Origin: Hemerocallis citrina
Taxonomy: Eukaryota; Streptophyta; Magnoliopsida; Asparagales; Asphodelaceae
NCBI GenBank assembly: GCA_017893485.1
Contig: CM030366.1
Coordinates: 203,511,455-203,575,454, forward strand
Length of the DNA: 64,000 nt
Reading direction: 5' to 3'
In this document: piece by piece, positions 21,931 to 33,616 of the stretch
Numbering within the stretch: position 1 is the stretch's first letter
Layout of the letters: every line of letters starts with the position of its first letter
Position numbers and translations under genes: made by a program
The notes under the pieces: model-generated
Seen by the model: the letters and a program-made list of their open reading frames with translations, nothing else
Databases searched by the model: none
Told to the model about the DNA's origin: nothing

Positions 21931-21980
21931 ACCTTTCATCAGGGTAGAAGATAGGGGGTAGGGACTATAGCAGTTTATTA

Positions 21981-24900
21981 ATGTCATACATTTTCTGGAA
22001 TGTTAGGAAGATGAGACAAGGGTCCAAAATTAGGCTTATTAACAACACGATGTCTAAATTCAAACCGTCTATCTCCGCTTTTCAAGAAACCAGATTAGAG
22101 AACCCCAGAGGGAAAGATTTCGAGAGAATTAGATCTCTGATAGGATTCCACTGGGGATTTAAATCGGCGGCAGGATATTCAGAAGGAATTGCTATTGGGA
22201 TCGATTCATCAATGTTTGAAATCATAGACGATTCGATTGGCACATTCATGGTGTCCGTTAGGATTAGGCGGAGGAGCGATAACTGGGTTCATTTGGTGAG
22301 ATCAGTATATGGCTCATATGAATCGAGAAACCGAGGGGCTTTTTGGGAGGAAATTAAAGCTATCAGAGGCATGGTTGGACGAGACCATGGGTTATTGGAG
22401 GCGATTTCAATATTACTAAATTTCGGGACATGCACAAGGGAAGAGGGGCCAGTAGTAGTGACAGAAATAACTTCAATGGAACTATAGATGAATTAGAGCT
22501 CTTGGAGTTAAATCCAACCAACAGAAGATACACATGGTCCAACATGCAGTCAGGCCCGATTCTAGCAAGACTAGATAGGGTATTCGTGTCCACGGAATGG
22601 GAGGAGACTTTCCCTTTCACGTCTGTCAAAGCAATTAAGAGATTTACTTGGCTCTACAAAGCGGGGGAGGCAGGGGCGATCTAGTCAACCTTTCCGTTTC
22701 GAGAAGGCCTGGGCGATGCATGACGAAGCTCGTAACATTATCATGGAGTCTTGGAGCACGGATATAGAATCTAACAATGCAGTTGGAAAATGGATCTTGA
22801 AGACTAGAAGATTAAAAGAAGACTGAAAGAGTGGGCTAGACAGGAGTTTGGGGACATCAAAAAGAAGAGGGATGCTATAGGGAAAAGAATTATGGAATAA
22901 GAAGAGACGGAAGAAGGTAGAGATTTACATGCTGAGGAGATAGAAGAACTAGCAAATTGCAGACTTAAATCTCATTAGATTGTCGAGATGGAGGAACAGT
23001 ACTAGAGACAACGATCCAAAATCCAATGGCTTAAAGAGGGGGACGCAAATACAAAGTTCTTCCACAAGGTCGCTAACAGAAGAAGGAGACAGAACCACAT
23101 TACAGGGATGGAGGTGGAATCCACTTGGACTGAAGACGAGGAGGAGATCAGAAGACACCTGGATGGAAAATTCAAAGAGCTGGTGGGACAAGATAGCAGT
23201 CTTAGATGTACACTAAGCCCGAATTTCTGGGAGGAAGCAAGAATAGACAGAAGCGAGGGGATAGAGGGTCCTTTTTCGGAAGAAGAAGTGTTACAAGCTA
23301 TCAAAAACCTGGGACAAGACAAAGCTCCGGGACCAGACGGATTCCCGATTTTCTTCTACACTCAGTATTGGAACATTATCAAAGGTGATCGAATGAATAT
23401 CTTCGAAGATTTTCACAACCTGTCGATAGATTTAGACCGACTTAACTACGCAAATGTCGTATTGATTCCTAAGAAGTCAGAGTCTAGGAGGTATGAAGAC
23501 TACAGACCGATTAGCCTTATTGACGGGTCCTTTAAGATTATCACCAAGGTTTTGGCTTCTAGATTGGCTCCGCACCTTAATGACGTAGTAGCCACGTCGC
23601 AGAGTGGATTCATTAAAGGGAGAGATATAATGGACAACGTCACCTCTGCTCACGAGATTGTCTTTAAAGGTAACCAGTACAACACAAACGGATTTCTTCT
23701 GAAACTAGATTTTAAAAAGGCATATGATTCGGTGGAGTGGATTGTGTGGATGAGGTTCTAAAACTTAAAGACTTTGGAGAAAGATGGAGAGCATGGATTA
23801 TGAAGTGAGTTAGGGGTGGTAAATCGTTCGTGCAATTTAACGGGAAAGCAGGAAAGGAAATTAGATGCCGAAGAGGTTTGCGACGGGGAGATCCGATCTC
23901 ATCATTAATCTTTTCCTTGGTGGCCGACGACATAGCTGAAATGATCATAAGAGGAACAGAGGCACGAATTATCAAAGGAGTTCGAGTCAAAGGGATTACA
24001 GAATCCGTTGAGATCATTCAGTACGCGGACGATACAATAATATTAGGGGAGGTAAAGGGGAAAGAGATCATGGCAATTAGCATTGTTTTGAAGTGTGTTG
24101 AAGCTTGGGCAGGACTGAAAGTAAACTTCGAAAAGACATGTGTTACCCCACTAAGTGGTAATCTCAGCACCGAGATTAACACAATCAAGTTATTGTTGGG
24201 ATGCAAGGTGAATAACTATCTAATCAAGTATTTGGGCACGCCAATTAGACCAGCAGCTCTGCGTAAAGATGATTGGCTACCGCTAATAGAGAAAGTGGAA
24301 AAGAAGCTGGCAGGGTGGAAGGGACACTTTCTCACTTTAGGAGGTAGGATTACTCTGATCAATTTAGTTCTGAGTAGTATGCCAACGTATTTAATGTCCA
24401 TTTACGAACTCCCGAAGTGGGTGATCAACAGGATCGACAAATGCAGGAGAAAATTCCTCTGGAAAGGAGCGGACGAAACAAGCAAGGGATTCCATTTGGT
24501 TAACTGGAGTAGGGTTTGCAAAAGAAAAGAGTTCGGAGGTTTGGGAATTATTAATCTTAGGGATATGAATCGGGGTTTGATGACAAAGTGGTGGTGAAAG
24601 ATGAACAGGAAAAGGAAAAGCTTGTGGTACAAATCGTTTCAAACTTATCGGAAGAGGAAAAAAGGTCAGATTTGGGGGAAGATGCAAATTTGGAAGAACG
24701 TCATTCCTGTGGAAAGGAATAGCTAAGGTGGGGGACATTTTCCACTCTAACACCATTTGTAGAATTGGGAACGGCAAAAATACTAGCTTCTGGAAGGACA
24801 AATGGTGTGGTAACAATACCTTAATTAGTCTATTCCCAGAAGCAGCCAGGAGTATGCTATCTACGGAGTCGTTGGTCATGGATGTCTGGAGGAGAGGCAG

Positions 24901-25567
24901 GCTGCAGCTGCAGACAGGAAACGACGTATCTCAAGTAAGCGTCGCATAAATACACCGTCTCAACTGCTTCATTCGAACTGAAGGTAGGAATTCAGAAGGA
25001 CAGGAAGACGTTAGATCGTGGAACTTGGGACCTAACGATAATTTCTCCACGGCATCCATTTACAGCAGATTGAATGATGGAGGTACAAGATGCAAACACA
25101 ACACGACGATTTGGGGGATGCACGCACCACTCAAGGTGAAGGCTTTCCTATGGCTAGTGATGAATGATGCAATTTTATCAAAAGTCAACCTAGTAAAGAG
25201 GGGTATGCAAATCGAGGCTAAGTGTCTCAGATGCAACAATGGCGATGAGGACACGGAGCACATTTTCTTCAAATGTTATAGGGCAATCTCTACATGGGAG
25301 GTGGTCAGTAGGGGGGTTGGGTCATCTCATTTTCCTACCTCTCTTTCAGAGGCTTGGGACATGGGAAGGGGTGATGACATAAGAAAAGAGGATAGAGAGG
25401 CTTGGGATTTATCTATAGCTGTGGGAATTTGGGGACTGTGGCTAGACCGAAACAATTACTGTTTTCATAATTGCAACATTAGATTCCATGTATTTATGCA
25501 TCAAATTTACGGTTTAATTTATGCATGGGCAGGCCAGGCGTCTACCAGGAAGAAGCTCCGGATGTAG
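21981..25567 (+). pseudogene. LINE ORF2: endonuclease, reverse transcriptase, zf-RVT
   Basis: It begins at ATG 21981 with an endonuclease domain (FWNVR, AFQETR, then after a shift GGDFNITKF). The RT spans about 23250-24100 with PGPDGFPIFF, QSGFIKGR, LDFKKAYDSVEW, GLRRGDPIS and the catalytic QYADD. A C-terminal zinc-binding RT-associated domain is at 25100-25300 (APLKVKAFLW, CLRCNNGDEDTEHIFFKC). Frameshifts near 22385, 23760, 24600 and 24950, plus several stops, inactivate it. By family it would nick target DNA and prime reverse transcription there. Confidence 0.88.
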
Positions 25568-25849
25568 AGAAGTGTTTCTGAACAGGAACTGTATTTTGTA
25601 TCTTTATTTCATGTATTTTGCTTTTGTTTTGGTGGGCGACGCATTATGGATGAGATGTTAGTCGCCATTGGTTTAGCTTTGCTTTAGCTTTTATGTTGTA
25701 ATCCTGGTTTCATTAATTTATCATTAATGAAACAATGACTATGTCATCTTTATTCTCAAAAAAAAAAAAAATAGCTGCATTTTTTTTCTTCTTCTTCTTT
25801 TTAAAGCTAAAATAGTTTTCTTTATTTCTTAATAAAAAGATAATTAGGC

Positions 25850-26035
25850 TTTTCTTTTCTTTTTTTTTTCTATAACAAATTCATAGCCACTAATCACAAA
25901 TCCACTCCGTCGCACACACATTCTTTCTCATCCCCTTATAAGGGTTAGTGCAAATGGGGCTCGAACCCCCAACCTTCTATTCACTAGCAAGTAGCGACGA
26001 GACATACGACTAGACTACTAGGGCGATTGAAAATA
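25850..26035 (-). mobile_element. tRNA-derived SINE
   Basis: On the minus strand a tRNA-like head near 26030-25945 carries an A-box-like TAGTCTAGTCG and a perfect B box GGTTCGAGCCCC. A tRNA-unrelated body follows, ending in an A-rich tail (T-rich on the plus strand, 25851-25870). It lies between the LINE tail and the next LINE. The flanking duplication is not clear. Confidence 0.65.
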
Positions 26036-26550
26036 GTTGGTTTTACATTGGACCAACAATTGGACATTTTGGGCACATGATAGTACTGCGAGATCTCACG
26101 GCACTTGTTGTGCAAAATCGGTGTGGTCGAACTCAAACAAGGAGAATAAATTTTTACAAATCTCACGTATGGATTCTAAGTCGGTAATTATTACCACGAT
26201 TTTTGGAAAGACAATTGCAAGGAAGCATGTGTCAGTGGTGGAATCCTCTTCCAATCCTTTTCGTAGTGGGAACTTGAAAGAGGATCATGTTGTTGGTAAG
26301 AAGAAAGTGGTTGTTTTCAGTGGTGAACCTCCTAAATTACCTATAATAGCGGTCCACACTGATTGACAAGGCTTCGATGGGTGGGTCAATTAGAGAAACA
26401 TCTACTTGCTTGCAAGTTTAACTTTACCAACTGATCGAGGTATCTATGTGATCAAATTAGGGTAAGCGTTAAGAAATAAGATGCAAACGCTAATTGTGAA
26501 AAAATTGGGGAAGTTGAAAACCTTAGAAGTGGAGGTGTGTCTTTGATTTT

Positions 26551-27397
26551 TGTAACGCCCCGAACCTATGTCGGCTCAAGACGTCCATATATTAGTTAAA
26601 CCATGGCCACCACAAGGCATAGCCTCACTGCCTCACCAAAATAGCTATAGCCTATTGGGTGCCTTTGGATCATGGGCAATCTAATATATGCACTTATATA
26701 CCCATTTCCACCATCCATGTGGGACTAAACTTTAGTCTCCTATCCAACTTTCCATTCAGAAATTTCATCAAACACCTTATGTGCATGTCACCCTTCATTC
26801 AAGCATTTCATCAAACACATCATGTGCATGCACAGAACCTGGGCTTGTGTCATCCAAGCCTGGGTATTACATTCCCCCCCCCCCCCCCCCCCTCCTCTCT
26901 CTCTCTCCCAAGACTTAGCATCCTCGCTAAACTCGGGACATACAACATAATACATGATCGCCTTTCTAGCCAATGTGAAGTAGATTGCCCTGATTCTGCT
27001 AGTGTATATTTCTTTGGTCTATTTTGCCCAGTGCACATTTCTGCAACTCCATCTCAGACATACATCTCATCCACAATCAGTGTGAAAGTCGGCTGTGATA
27101 CCATTTTGTAACGCCCCGAGCCTAGGTCGGTTCAACATGTGCATATATCTGCTTAACCACGGCCCCACCATAGGGCATAGTCTCACCAAAGGTGTTATAG
27201 CTTAGTTGTTACTCTTGGATCATGAGCAACCTATTATATGCACATGATTATCTTATTTTACCACTCCTTCCAACTTTCCATTCAGACATTTCATTGAATA
27301 CCTTGTGTGCATGTCACCTTTCATTCAAGCATTTCATCAAACACATCATGTGCACGCACACAACCTGGGCTTGTGTCATCCACACCTGGGTATTACA
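26551..27397 (-). mobile_element. TRIM (miniature LTR retrotransposon)
   Basis: Two diverged direct repeats start TGTAACGCCCCGA and end GGTATTACA: 26551-26871 (321 bp) and 27107-27397 (291 bp). On the minus strand the right repeat is followed by AAATGGTATCACAGCC, close to the initiator-Met tRNA primer site TGGTATCAGAGCC. The left repeat is preceded by a polypurine tract (a G run of about 19, plus GAGAGAGA). Only 235 bases lie between the LTRs, with no coding capacity. A flanking duplication was not found. Confidence 0.78.
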
Positions 27398-29710
27398 TTA
27401 CTCAACCTCCTTTCCGCCACCTGACCGGCAAATGGTGCTTTTTGCTCCATATAGTAAGATGGTCATTTGATCAAAGGGAGAGATTTTGAATCACAGGAAA
27501 ACACTCAGTGATAGACCTACTCGAGTTGATATCAAAGTGGATGAGGCCCCTAAATATTCGGAGTCTAATAGTCTGCCGGCGTGTGCAAAAATCACCATCT
27601 CTTCAATTGTTTCCTAATGTTAGAGAATTATCGAGGTGTGCTCAAACCTCAAGCACTTTGTGTTTGTAAGTCTATTATGAGGTCGCACAAACTAAAGGTA
27701 TTACTTTTACTTGAAACTCATGCTGATTTGAATAAAAGTACATTGGCTCATATGAAATTAAATTGAAGCATGCAAATGTTTGCTCAGCCTGCTGTCAGTC
27801 GTTCTGGAGGTATAATGTTATTATGGAATGATAATGTTGTATCCTTTGAGTGTATGTACAGAGATTTCCAAGCCCTTGTGGGTTAATGAAGGTGGGCATC
27901 AAAAAATTTGCTTCTGTTGGCATTTATGCTAGCACTTCTCTTGCAACTCGTAGGCAATTATGTGAGGTTGTTAAGTAGGTTGTTGGTGGTGGTTTTCCAG
28001 TAATGTGCTTAGGGAATTTTAACAGTATTCTTGATCCATCTGATAAGCGAGGTGGGTCTGTGGCTAGTGATTCTAGCATGAATGAGTTCAAAGAACTGGT
28101 ATGTGTATGTGGTCTGCATGATTTGCAATGTTCTGGATCGCCTTTTATTTGATGCAATAATCGAGGGGGCTTAACTCGCATATGGGAATGACTTGATCAT
28201 TGCTTCGTTACAGTGGGCGGCTTAATCTCTTCCCTTTTGTCTTAATGTCTAACCTGGTAAGATTGCCTATGATCACTCCCCCTTAACTATTAATATAGAT
28301 GATATTGATGCCAGTGGACCGAATCCTTTTCACTTTGAAAATTTTGGGGCTTCCATTCCTAAATCAGAGATTGTTGTGCAATCAGTTTGGAATACAAATG
28401 AGCTAGGTAGTAATCTTTGCAAGGTAGTTGTTAAATCTTGTAATGTGAAGCTTGCTTGAAAGAGTAGAATCGTAATATTGTTGGGACTGTATTTACCAAA
28501 GGGGGAGAATTAAGTAAGGAGATGGAGAATTTGCAGTTTAAAGATTGTGTTGGTCAGCTATCGTCCTCCAAAACTGACACTCGTAGATTGCGAACATGTG
28601 ATTTGCAGGATAATTTGGCCATGCAAGAACAATTTTTTGCATAAAAATCTAGGGTGAACTAGATTAAAGGCGGCGACCATGATACTAATTATTTCCATCA
28701 TGCCCCTTTAGTTCATCTAACATGTAATTCCATCAACAAACTTCAAAGTTTGTCTGGCACTATTCATGTTGGGAAAGTAAAGGTCTCGAATTGTTTTGTT
28801 AAGTATTTTAAGGAAAAGTGGTCACTAGCCCTTGCTCATGGTCAAGATTTGTGAATACCATGTATCAATAACGAGGTTACCAATGAGATAAATGAGCAGT
28901 TAATTCGCTCCTTCACAGCAACGGAAATTCTAGATGTGATCTGATCAATGCCATCAAACAAATTGCATGGGCCGGTTTTTCAGGTACATTCCACAGTCAT
29001 TCTTGGAATATAATTGGTGCTAATGTCATTGTTGCTGTGAATGAATTTTAGGTATCAGACTCGCTTCCTACTCAATTCAAATCAAACTTCATTACCTTAA
29101 TTCTGAAGGTTTTTTGTCTATCAACTACTAAGGATTATCATCCCATTAGGCTTGGTAATTTTTGATATAAGATCATCACCAAGTTGTTGGTCAATCGTAT
29201 GAAGCATGTGCTTAGCTCGTTAATTTCTAAAGAATAATGTGCATTTGTTCCTGAACAATTGATATCAGACAATGTTTTTCTGGCCTAAGAAGCTTTCCAT
29301 TCAATGAACAAAGTAGGAAAATGTGCATAATTTATGGCCTTGAAATTGGCCATGGAGCGTGGTTATGATCGAATAAGGTGGGATTATCTCTCCACCCTCC
29401 TTCTGCAATTTGGTTTCCACCCATGTTTTGTTCAATGGTTATGTCATGCATTCAGAACAGAGATTTTTTTTCTGATTAATGGACCCCCCTCTAATTGTTT
29501 TCAATCCACCATGGGATTACGACAGGTTGCCCCCTCTTGTTGTACTTCATCATTTTCTATTTTGAAGTGTTGTCTCGCATCATCAAACAACATGTATATG
29601 TTAGAAAGCTTTCAGGTATTTCTATAGAAAATCATGAAATATCCTTCAGTCATTTATTATATGCCAATGATAATTTGCTTTTTGCAAGAGCTAATGTATA
29701 TTGTGTTTAC

Positions 29711-30699
29711 TGTTAGTTTGGTGTGCACAAAACGTGTCCATAAATACTAATAAGTTTAAATTAAGTTGTTCAGATTTTCAGGTTAAAATAATATCAATAA
29801 GAGATTCAAAAGAGATTCAAGAATAAGTTAAGAACGAAAGCAATAAAGAAAGATTGCAAGATCAAGCAAAAGAAGAAGTTATTCAAAAAGAGCACATGTT
29901 GATTAGTTCCCACGAAAGTTATCAAGGCTAGTTGTTGCTATTCCTTATTTTTGAGATTTTAACTGCATTTGATTGATTGATGATTGAGTAGTATATAGTA
30001 AGAATATAAAGTAGATTCGTTATGAACAGCATGATAACAGTCGACCGCACCTCATGTCGGTCGACCGCATCGCAGTCGACTGCACTTCACAACAACATAG
30101 TGAAGCAGTCGACCATTCATCTCTCAACTTTCCGTCAGAGAGATGAACGGTCGACTGCACCTAAATTGCAGTCGGCCATACTTTGCGTTATTCACTTTTT
30201 TGGAATGTATCGTTTCTAATTTTGATAGATACGCTTCCCTGTCTATATAATTGGACGAATCCACTGAGTATTCCTCATCTATTACTTCTGAGAAAAATCT
30301 TCTGAACTAATCTTTCAACAATCAATCCGAGTGTGTGATAACTATTTGTATTCTTCAGTCAGGATCATTAAGGATCTTGAGTTCTTTTTTCTTTTCTTCC
30401 ACTTCGGTGAGATTGACGGGACTTGCATTAGAAGTCCTGTAGAAGTAATAGGTCTCTCGGCATGAATCCGAGAATCACTGTACAGGGGTTTGAGTATAGT
30501 GGAACGCTTGTGGCGGAGAATTGCTACAAATAGGTGGTGTGGACGTAGACCTGGGGGTCGAACCACGTTATATCGCTGCGTCACTTGTGCTATCTGTGTT
30601 TGATTTTCTTAACTCTTCTTATTTACTTTGCTATTCATTTTTTTTTTTTTAATTCCACACAATCACCCTATTCACCTCCCCCCCCCCCCCCCAGGGTGA
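29711..30699 (+). mobile_element. LTR-like insertion in the old LINE
   Basis: The LINE RT homology breaks near 29705 and resumes near 30710. The segment between begins TGTTAG and is flanked by TTTAC at 29706-29710 and 30700-30704. It has a TATA box (TCTATATAATTGG near 30243), a cluster of GTCGAC words at 30040-30180, and a C run of about 15 near the end. It does not end in CA, so either the right boundary is imprecise or this is a solo LTR with extra sequence. Type and borders are tentative. Confidence 0.45.
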
Positions 30700-32759
30700 T
30701 TTACATATGGGTGCAAGGTGATTAAGAGCATTCTTGATAGTTATTGCTCGTTATGTAGTCAGAATGTGAATTTGAGTAAATCAAATATCTTTTTTAGTGA
30801 ACATGTGGACCTCAACAAACCTCGTCGAGCTCTTAGATTCCTGCATATGGATTCATATTCGATGTCTTTCAAATATCTTGGTACATTGATTAGTTCTTCA
30901 TGAGTTTCCGCCTCCAGTTACAATGACATCCTTCATGATGGAAGGAAAACACACTTAACTTTGCAGGTATGGTTGTTCTTCTTAAATCTGTGGCGTAGGC
31001 ATTCCCTATGTATCTTGTTGCCCATAGTTGGGTTCCCAAGTCAGTCATCAACTAGTTGGAGTGCGAATTTAAGTCCTTCGTATGCAATGACAATAATGTG
31101 ACCCACATGATAGTTTGGGAGAATGTTTGTAGGTCTATTGATGATGGTAGTCTCGGATTAAGGAGACTAGAGACTTTGCAAGAGAGTCTTATGGCAAAAG
31201 ACTTAGCTCGGATGTATAGTAAACTGTAATCTACGCTTTATAAGTGGCTTTCAATTAACTATAAACTCTCTAATTCAGTGCGGGATATAAAGTGTCTGAA
31301 GAATTGCTCTTGGTAATAGCGCATCTTTTGTAAAAGAAAACATCTTTTGTGTAATGATCTTCGTTGGAAGGTGGAATATGGCTTGTGCAATGGTGTCTAT
31401 TCAGAACCATGGATTTTTTGCACCCCTCTAAATAAGTTTGGGTTTATGGCTACAACTGATATGCTTAACTCTTCGATGACAGTTTCAGTGCTTGATAATC
31501 AATTACCATCTTCAGTGTGCAATATTATCCTTTAGCTACATATACTTGTTAATACTGTTGCAGATCGCCTCTTGTGTTATGATTACCCCTTGCAGCTGTG
31601 TTGTTGAAAATTATTTATTTGAAGGCATGTGAGACTCATACCATGCCACTTAGTTTCCCAAACAAATTGATTCATAAGTTGAAAATTGCACCGAATGTGG
31701 TGATGTGGCTTTAGAAAGCTGCCAATAGTGGGATTGGTACAAGATTTGAACTTGGTCGGCGTGGTTTGGATGTGTCACGGTGTTGTCATGTTTGTTATAT
31801 TGAGGATGAGACCATCAACCATCTTCTGGTTAATTGTGCCTTAGCACGACGTGTGTGGGATACGTTGTCTACACATACTGGCATCACCTTCGATGTCTCA
31901 ACCCTGGCTGACCTATGGTCTTTGTTGGAGGGGATAGCCTCGGGTATGGGTGCAAATGACATATATTTCAGTGCTTTATCGTCACCTTTTTGTAGCATAC
32001 ATGGAAGGCCCACTGTAGAGAATGTTTTGAGGAATTATGCCCACTTCTGCATTGTTGCAGCTGTTGTCACTGAAATTGTCGAAAGGTGAGATATCCTTGG
32101 TGGTTTTTTTGTTGTTTGTTGTTCGTATAATGAGATTCAATAGTTGGGTCTCAAACCGATCGTCGCTCCTCGCTGTGTACGAGTTCTTGATCAGTTGAGA
32201 AGCACCGCCGAAGAGGTCAATCAATTTGAATTTTGAAGGTTCCTTAGAAGGTAACTCAACATGCTCTGATTTTGTTTTTCATAACTGGAGGGGTAAGTTG
32301 TTAATGGTTGGTGGTGAACGTGTTATCTCAATGTAGATTAATATTATTGAAAGGAGAGGTGTGTGGCTGGCTTTGAGGGCTATACACCTGTTTTCTCATG
32401 AGGGTCCGGTCTTAATTGAAGGATACTCTAAGGCCGACATTGATGAGGTTACTAAAGATATAATAAGTGATCATATTTCAGATGATATCATACAGTTGTT
32501 AGGTGGTATAATTATAAGCGGAATAAATTACATCTATATGGAAGATAATGTATGTGTTGATTGTGTGGCAAAGAAAGATCTGATGAGTGTTCGAAACTTT
32601 TTGTGGACGGCAATTACCGATGATGAGCTTGTAGTTCTCGCTGGGAACGCTTGAGCGGTTCCACGACCTTGTTTTATTAGCACTTTGTAATTAGTTTGTT
32701 TCCCCCTAAAAAAATTTTAAAAATTTAAAACAAATTTTTTTAAAAAAAACCTACTTTAG

Positions 32760-33196
32760 CTTGAAATTTTTATTTGGTTTTCACTGCAAATAACGATCTA
32801 GGATCCAGAGAAGATGGGAAAAGTAAGCTTAAGACCGGAGAGAAGGAATTTCTACGTCCACTTTTAATGTTAAGGAATGAGAAAAGTATTCGTTAGATTA
32901 AGCGAAAAGGCATAAGAAAAATGTAATTGGTATAGAGAGATATACTTGTCATTTCAAATTTCTACTAAAACCGTTAGGAACAAAAAGCTTTTAGAAAATG
33001 CTACCGGCGCTGATAAGATTTGGCAACAGAAGCATCATCCCGCATGAACTTTGCTATCAATCTTTTGTTTCTTTTTTAGCTAAATTTGAAAAACTCCTAA
33101 CGATTCATTTTATGCAGAAAACCTCACTAATTTTTTTCTTGCGCAAAAAACCATACTCAAGTATAGTTGTAAAAAATTCATTCCGACGGAGTGAGC
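32760..33196. other. intergenic, AT-rich
   Basis: No gene, element end or RNA gene is supported here. Confidence 0.5.
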
Positions 33197-33616
33197 TTTC
33201 TGCTGAAGTTTTTTTTTTTTTTTTTGATTAAAAGATGACGCTCGTCATCGTTCCATTAATAAGAAATAACGAAAAAAAATAGTACAACAAAGATAAAAAC
33301 ACGTGAGCAACAAGCTACACGAGACATCAAAAGGACTCGGACCTACCCGAGATCAAAAGAAAACGATAACAACATAAATAACAACACGTGAGTAACCGGC
33401 TTCACGAAACAACAAAAACAACAGAATAAGTCGGGCCAACCCTAGAACAAAGGAAAGCAACAGGTGGAACTAACCGCCCCTAATCACCGAACCTGGGCCC
33501 CCCCATCCAAGACCGCAGCTCTTGCTAAGCTCCCACGCTGTTCCTGAATCTCTTGCCCCCCTCCATAGCACCCAAGTATCGCCCAACTGGGCCACTCTCC
33601 CAAATCTTCCAACTTG

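Larger units (their letters stand above)
19217..25779 (+). mobile_element. full-length L1-type LINE with target duplication
   Basis: AAATAGCTGCA at 19217-19227 is repeated at 25769-25779 and flanks the element 19228-25768 (6.5 kb). The right end is a poly-A tail. Both ORFs are present in order, so it is not 5'-truncated. Just before the tail is a small inverted repeat (ATGAC TAT GTCAT). Stops and frameshifts in both ORFs show it is dead. It belongs to the same family as the minus-strand LINE at 33211-37694. Confidence 0.88.
26040..32760 (+). mobile_element. old RNase H-bearing L1-type LINE, heavily decayed
   Basis: Pieces occur in order on the plus strand: a possible ORF1 end (26160-26545), endonuclease (27590-28250, with LLETHAD and LGNFN), reverse transcriptase (28900-29720), the rest of RT (30715-31320), zf-RVT (31740-31860, RCCHVCYIEDETINHLLVNC) and a C-terminal RNase H-like part (32280-32650). 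Stops and shifts occur every few hundred bases. The RT box reads YAND where active enzymes have YADD. It is split by a TRIM (26551-27397) and an LTR-like insertion (29711-30699). A-rich sequence near 32707 probably marks its tail. Confidence 0.75.

Noticed and set aside
25940..26030. Possible functional tRNA gene on the minus strand
   Set aside because: The B box is good but the acceptor and anticodon arms do not pair, and an A-tailed body follows, so it is a SINE head.
30040..30180. GTCGAC-rich cluster as an engineered cloning site
   Set aside because: Spacing and context are irregular and it lies in an LTR-like insertion. No vector sequence was seen.
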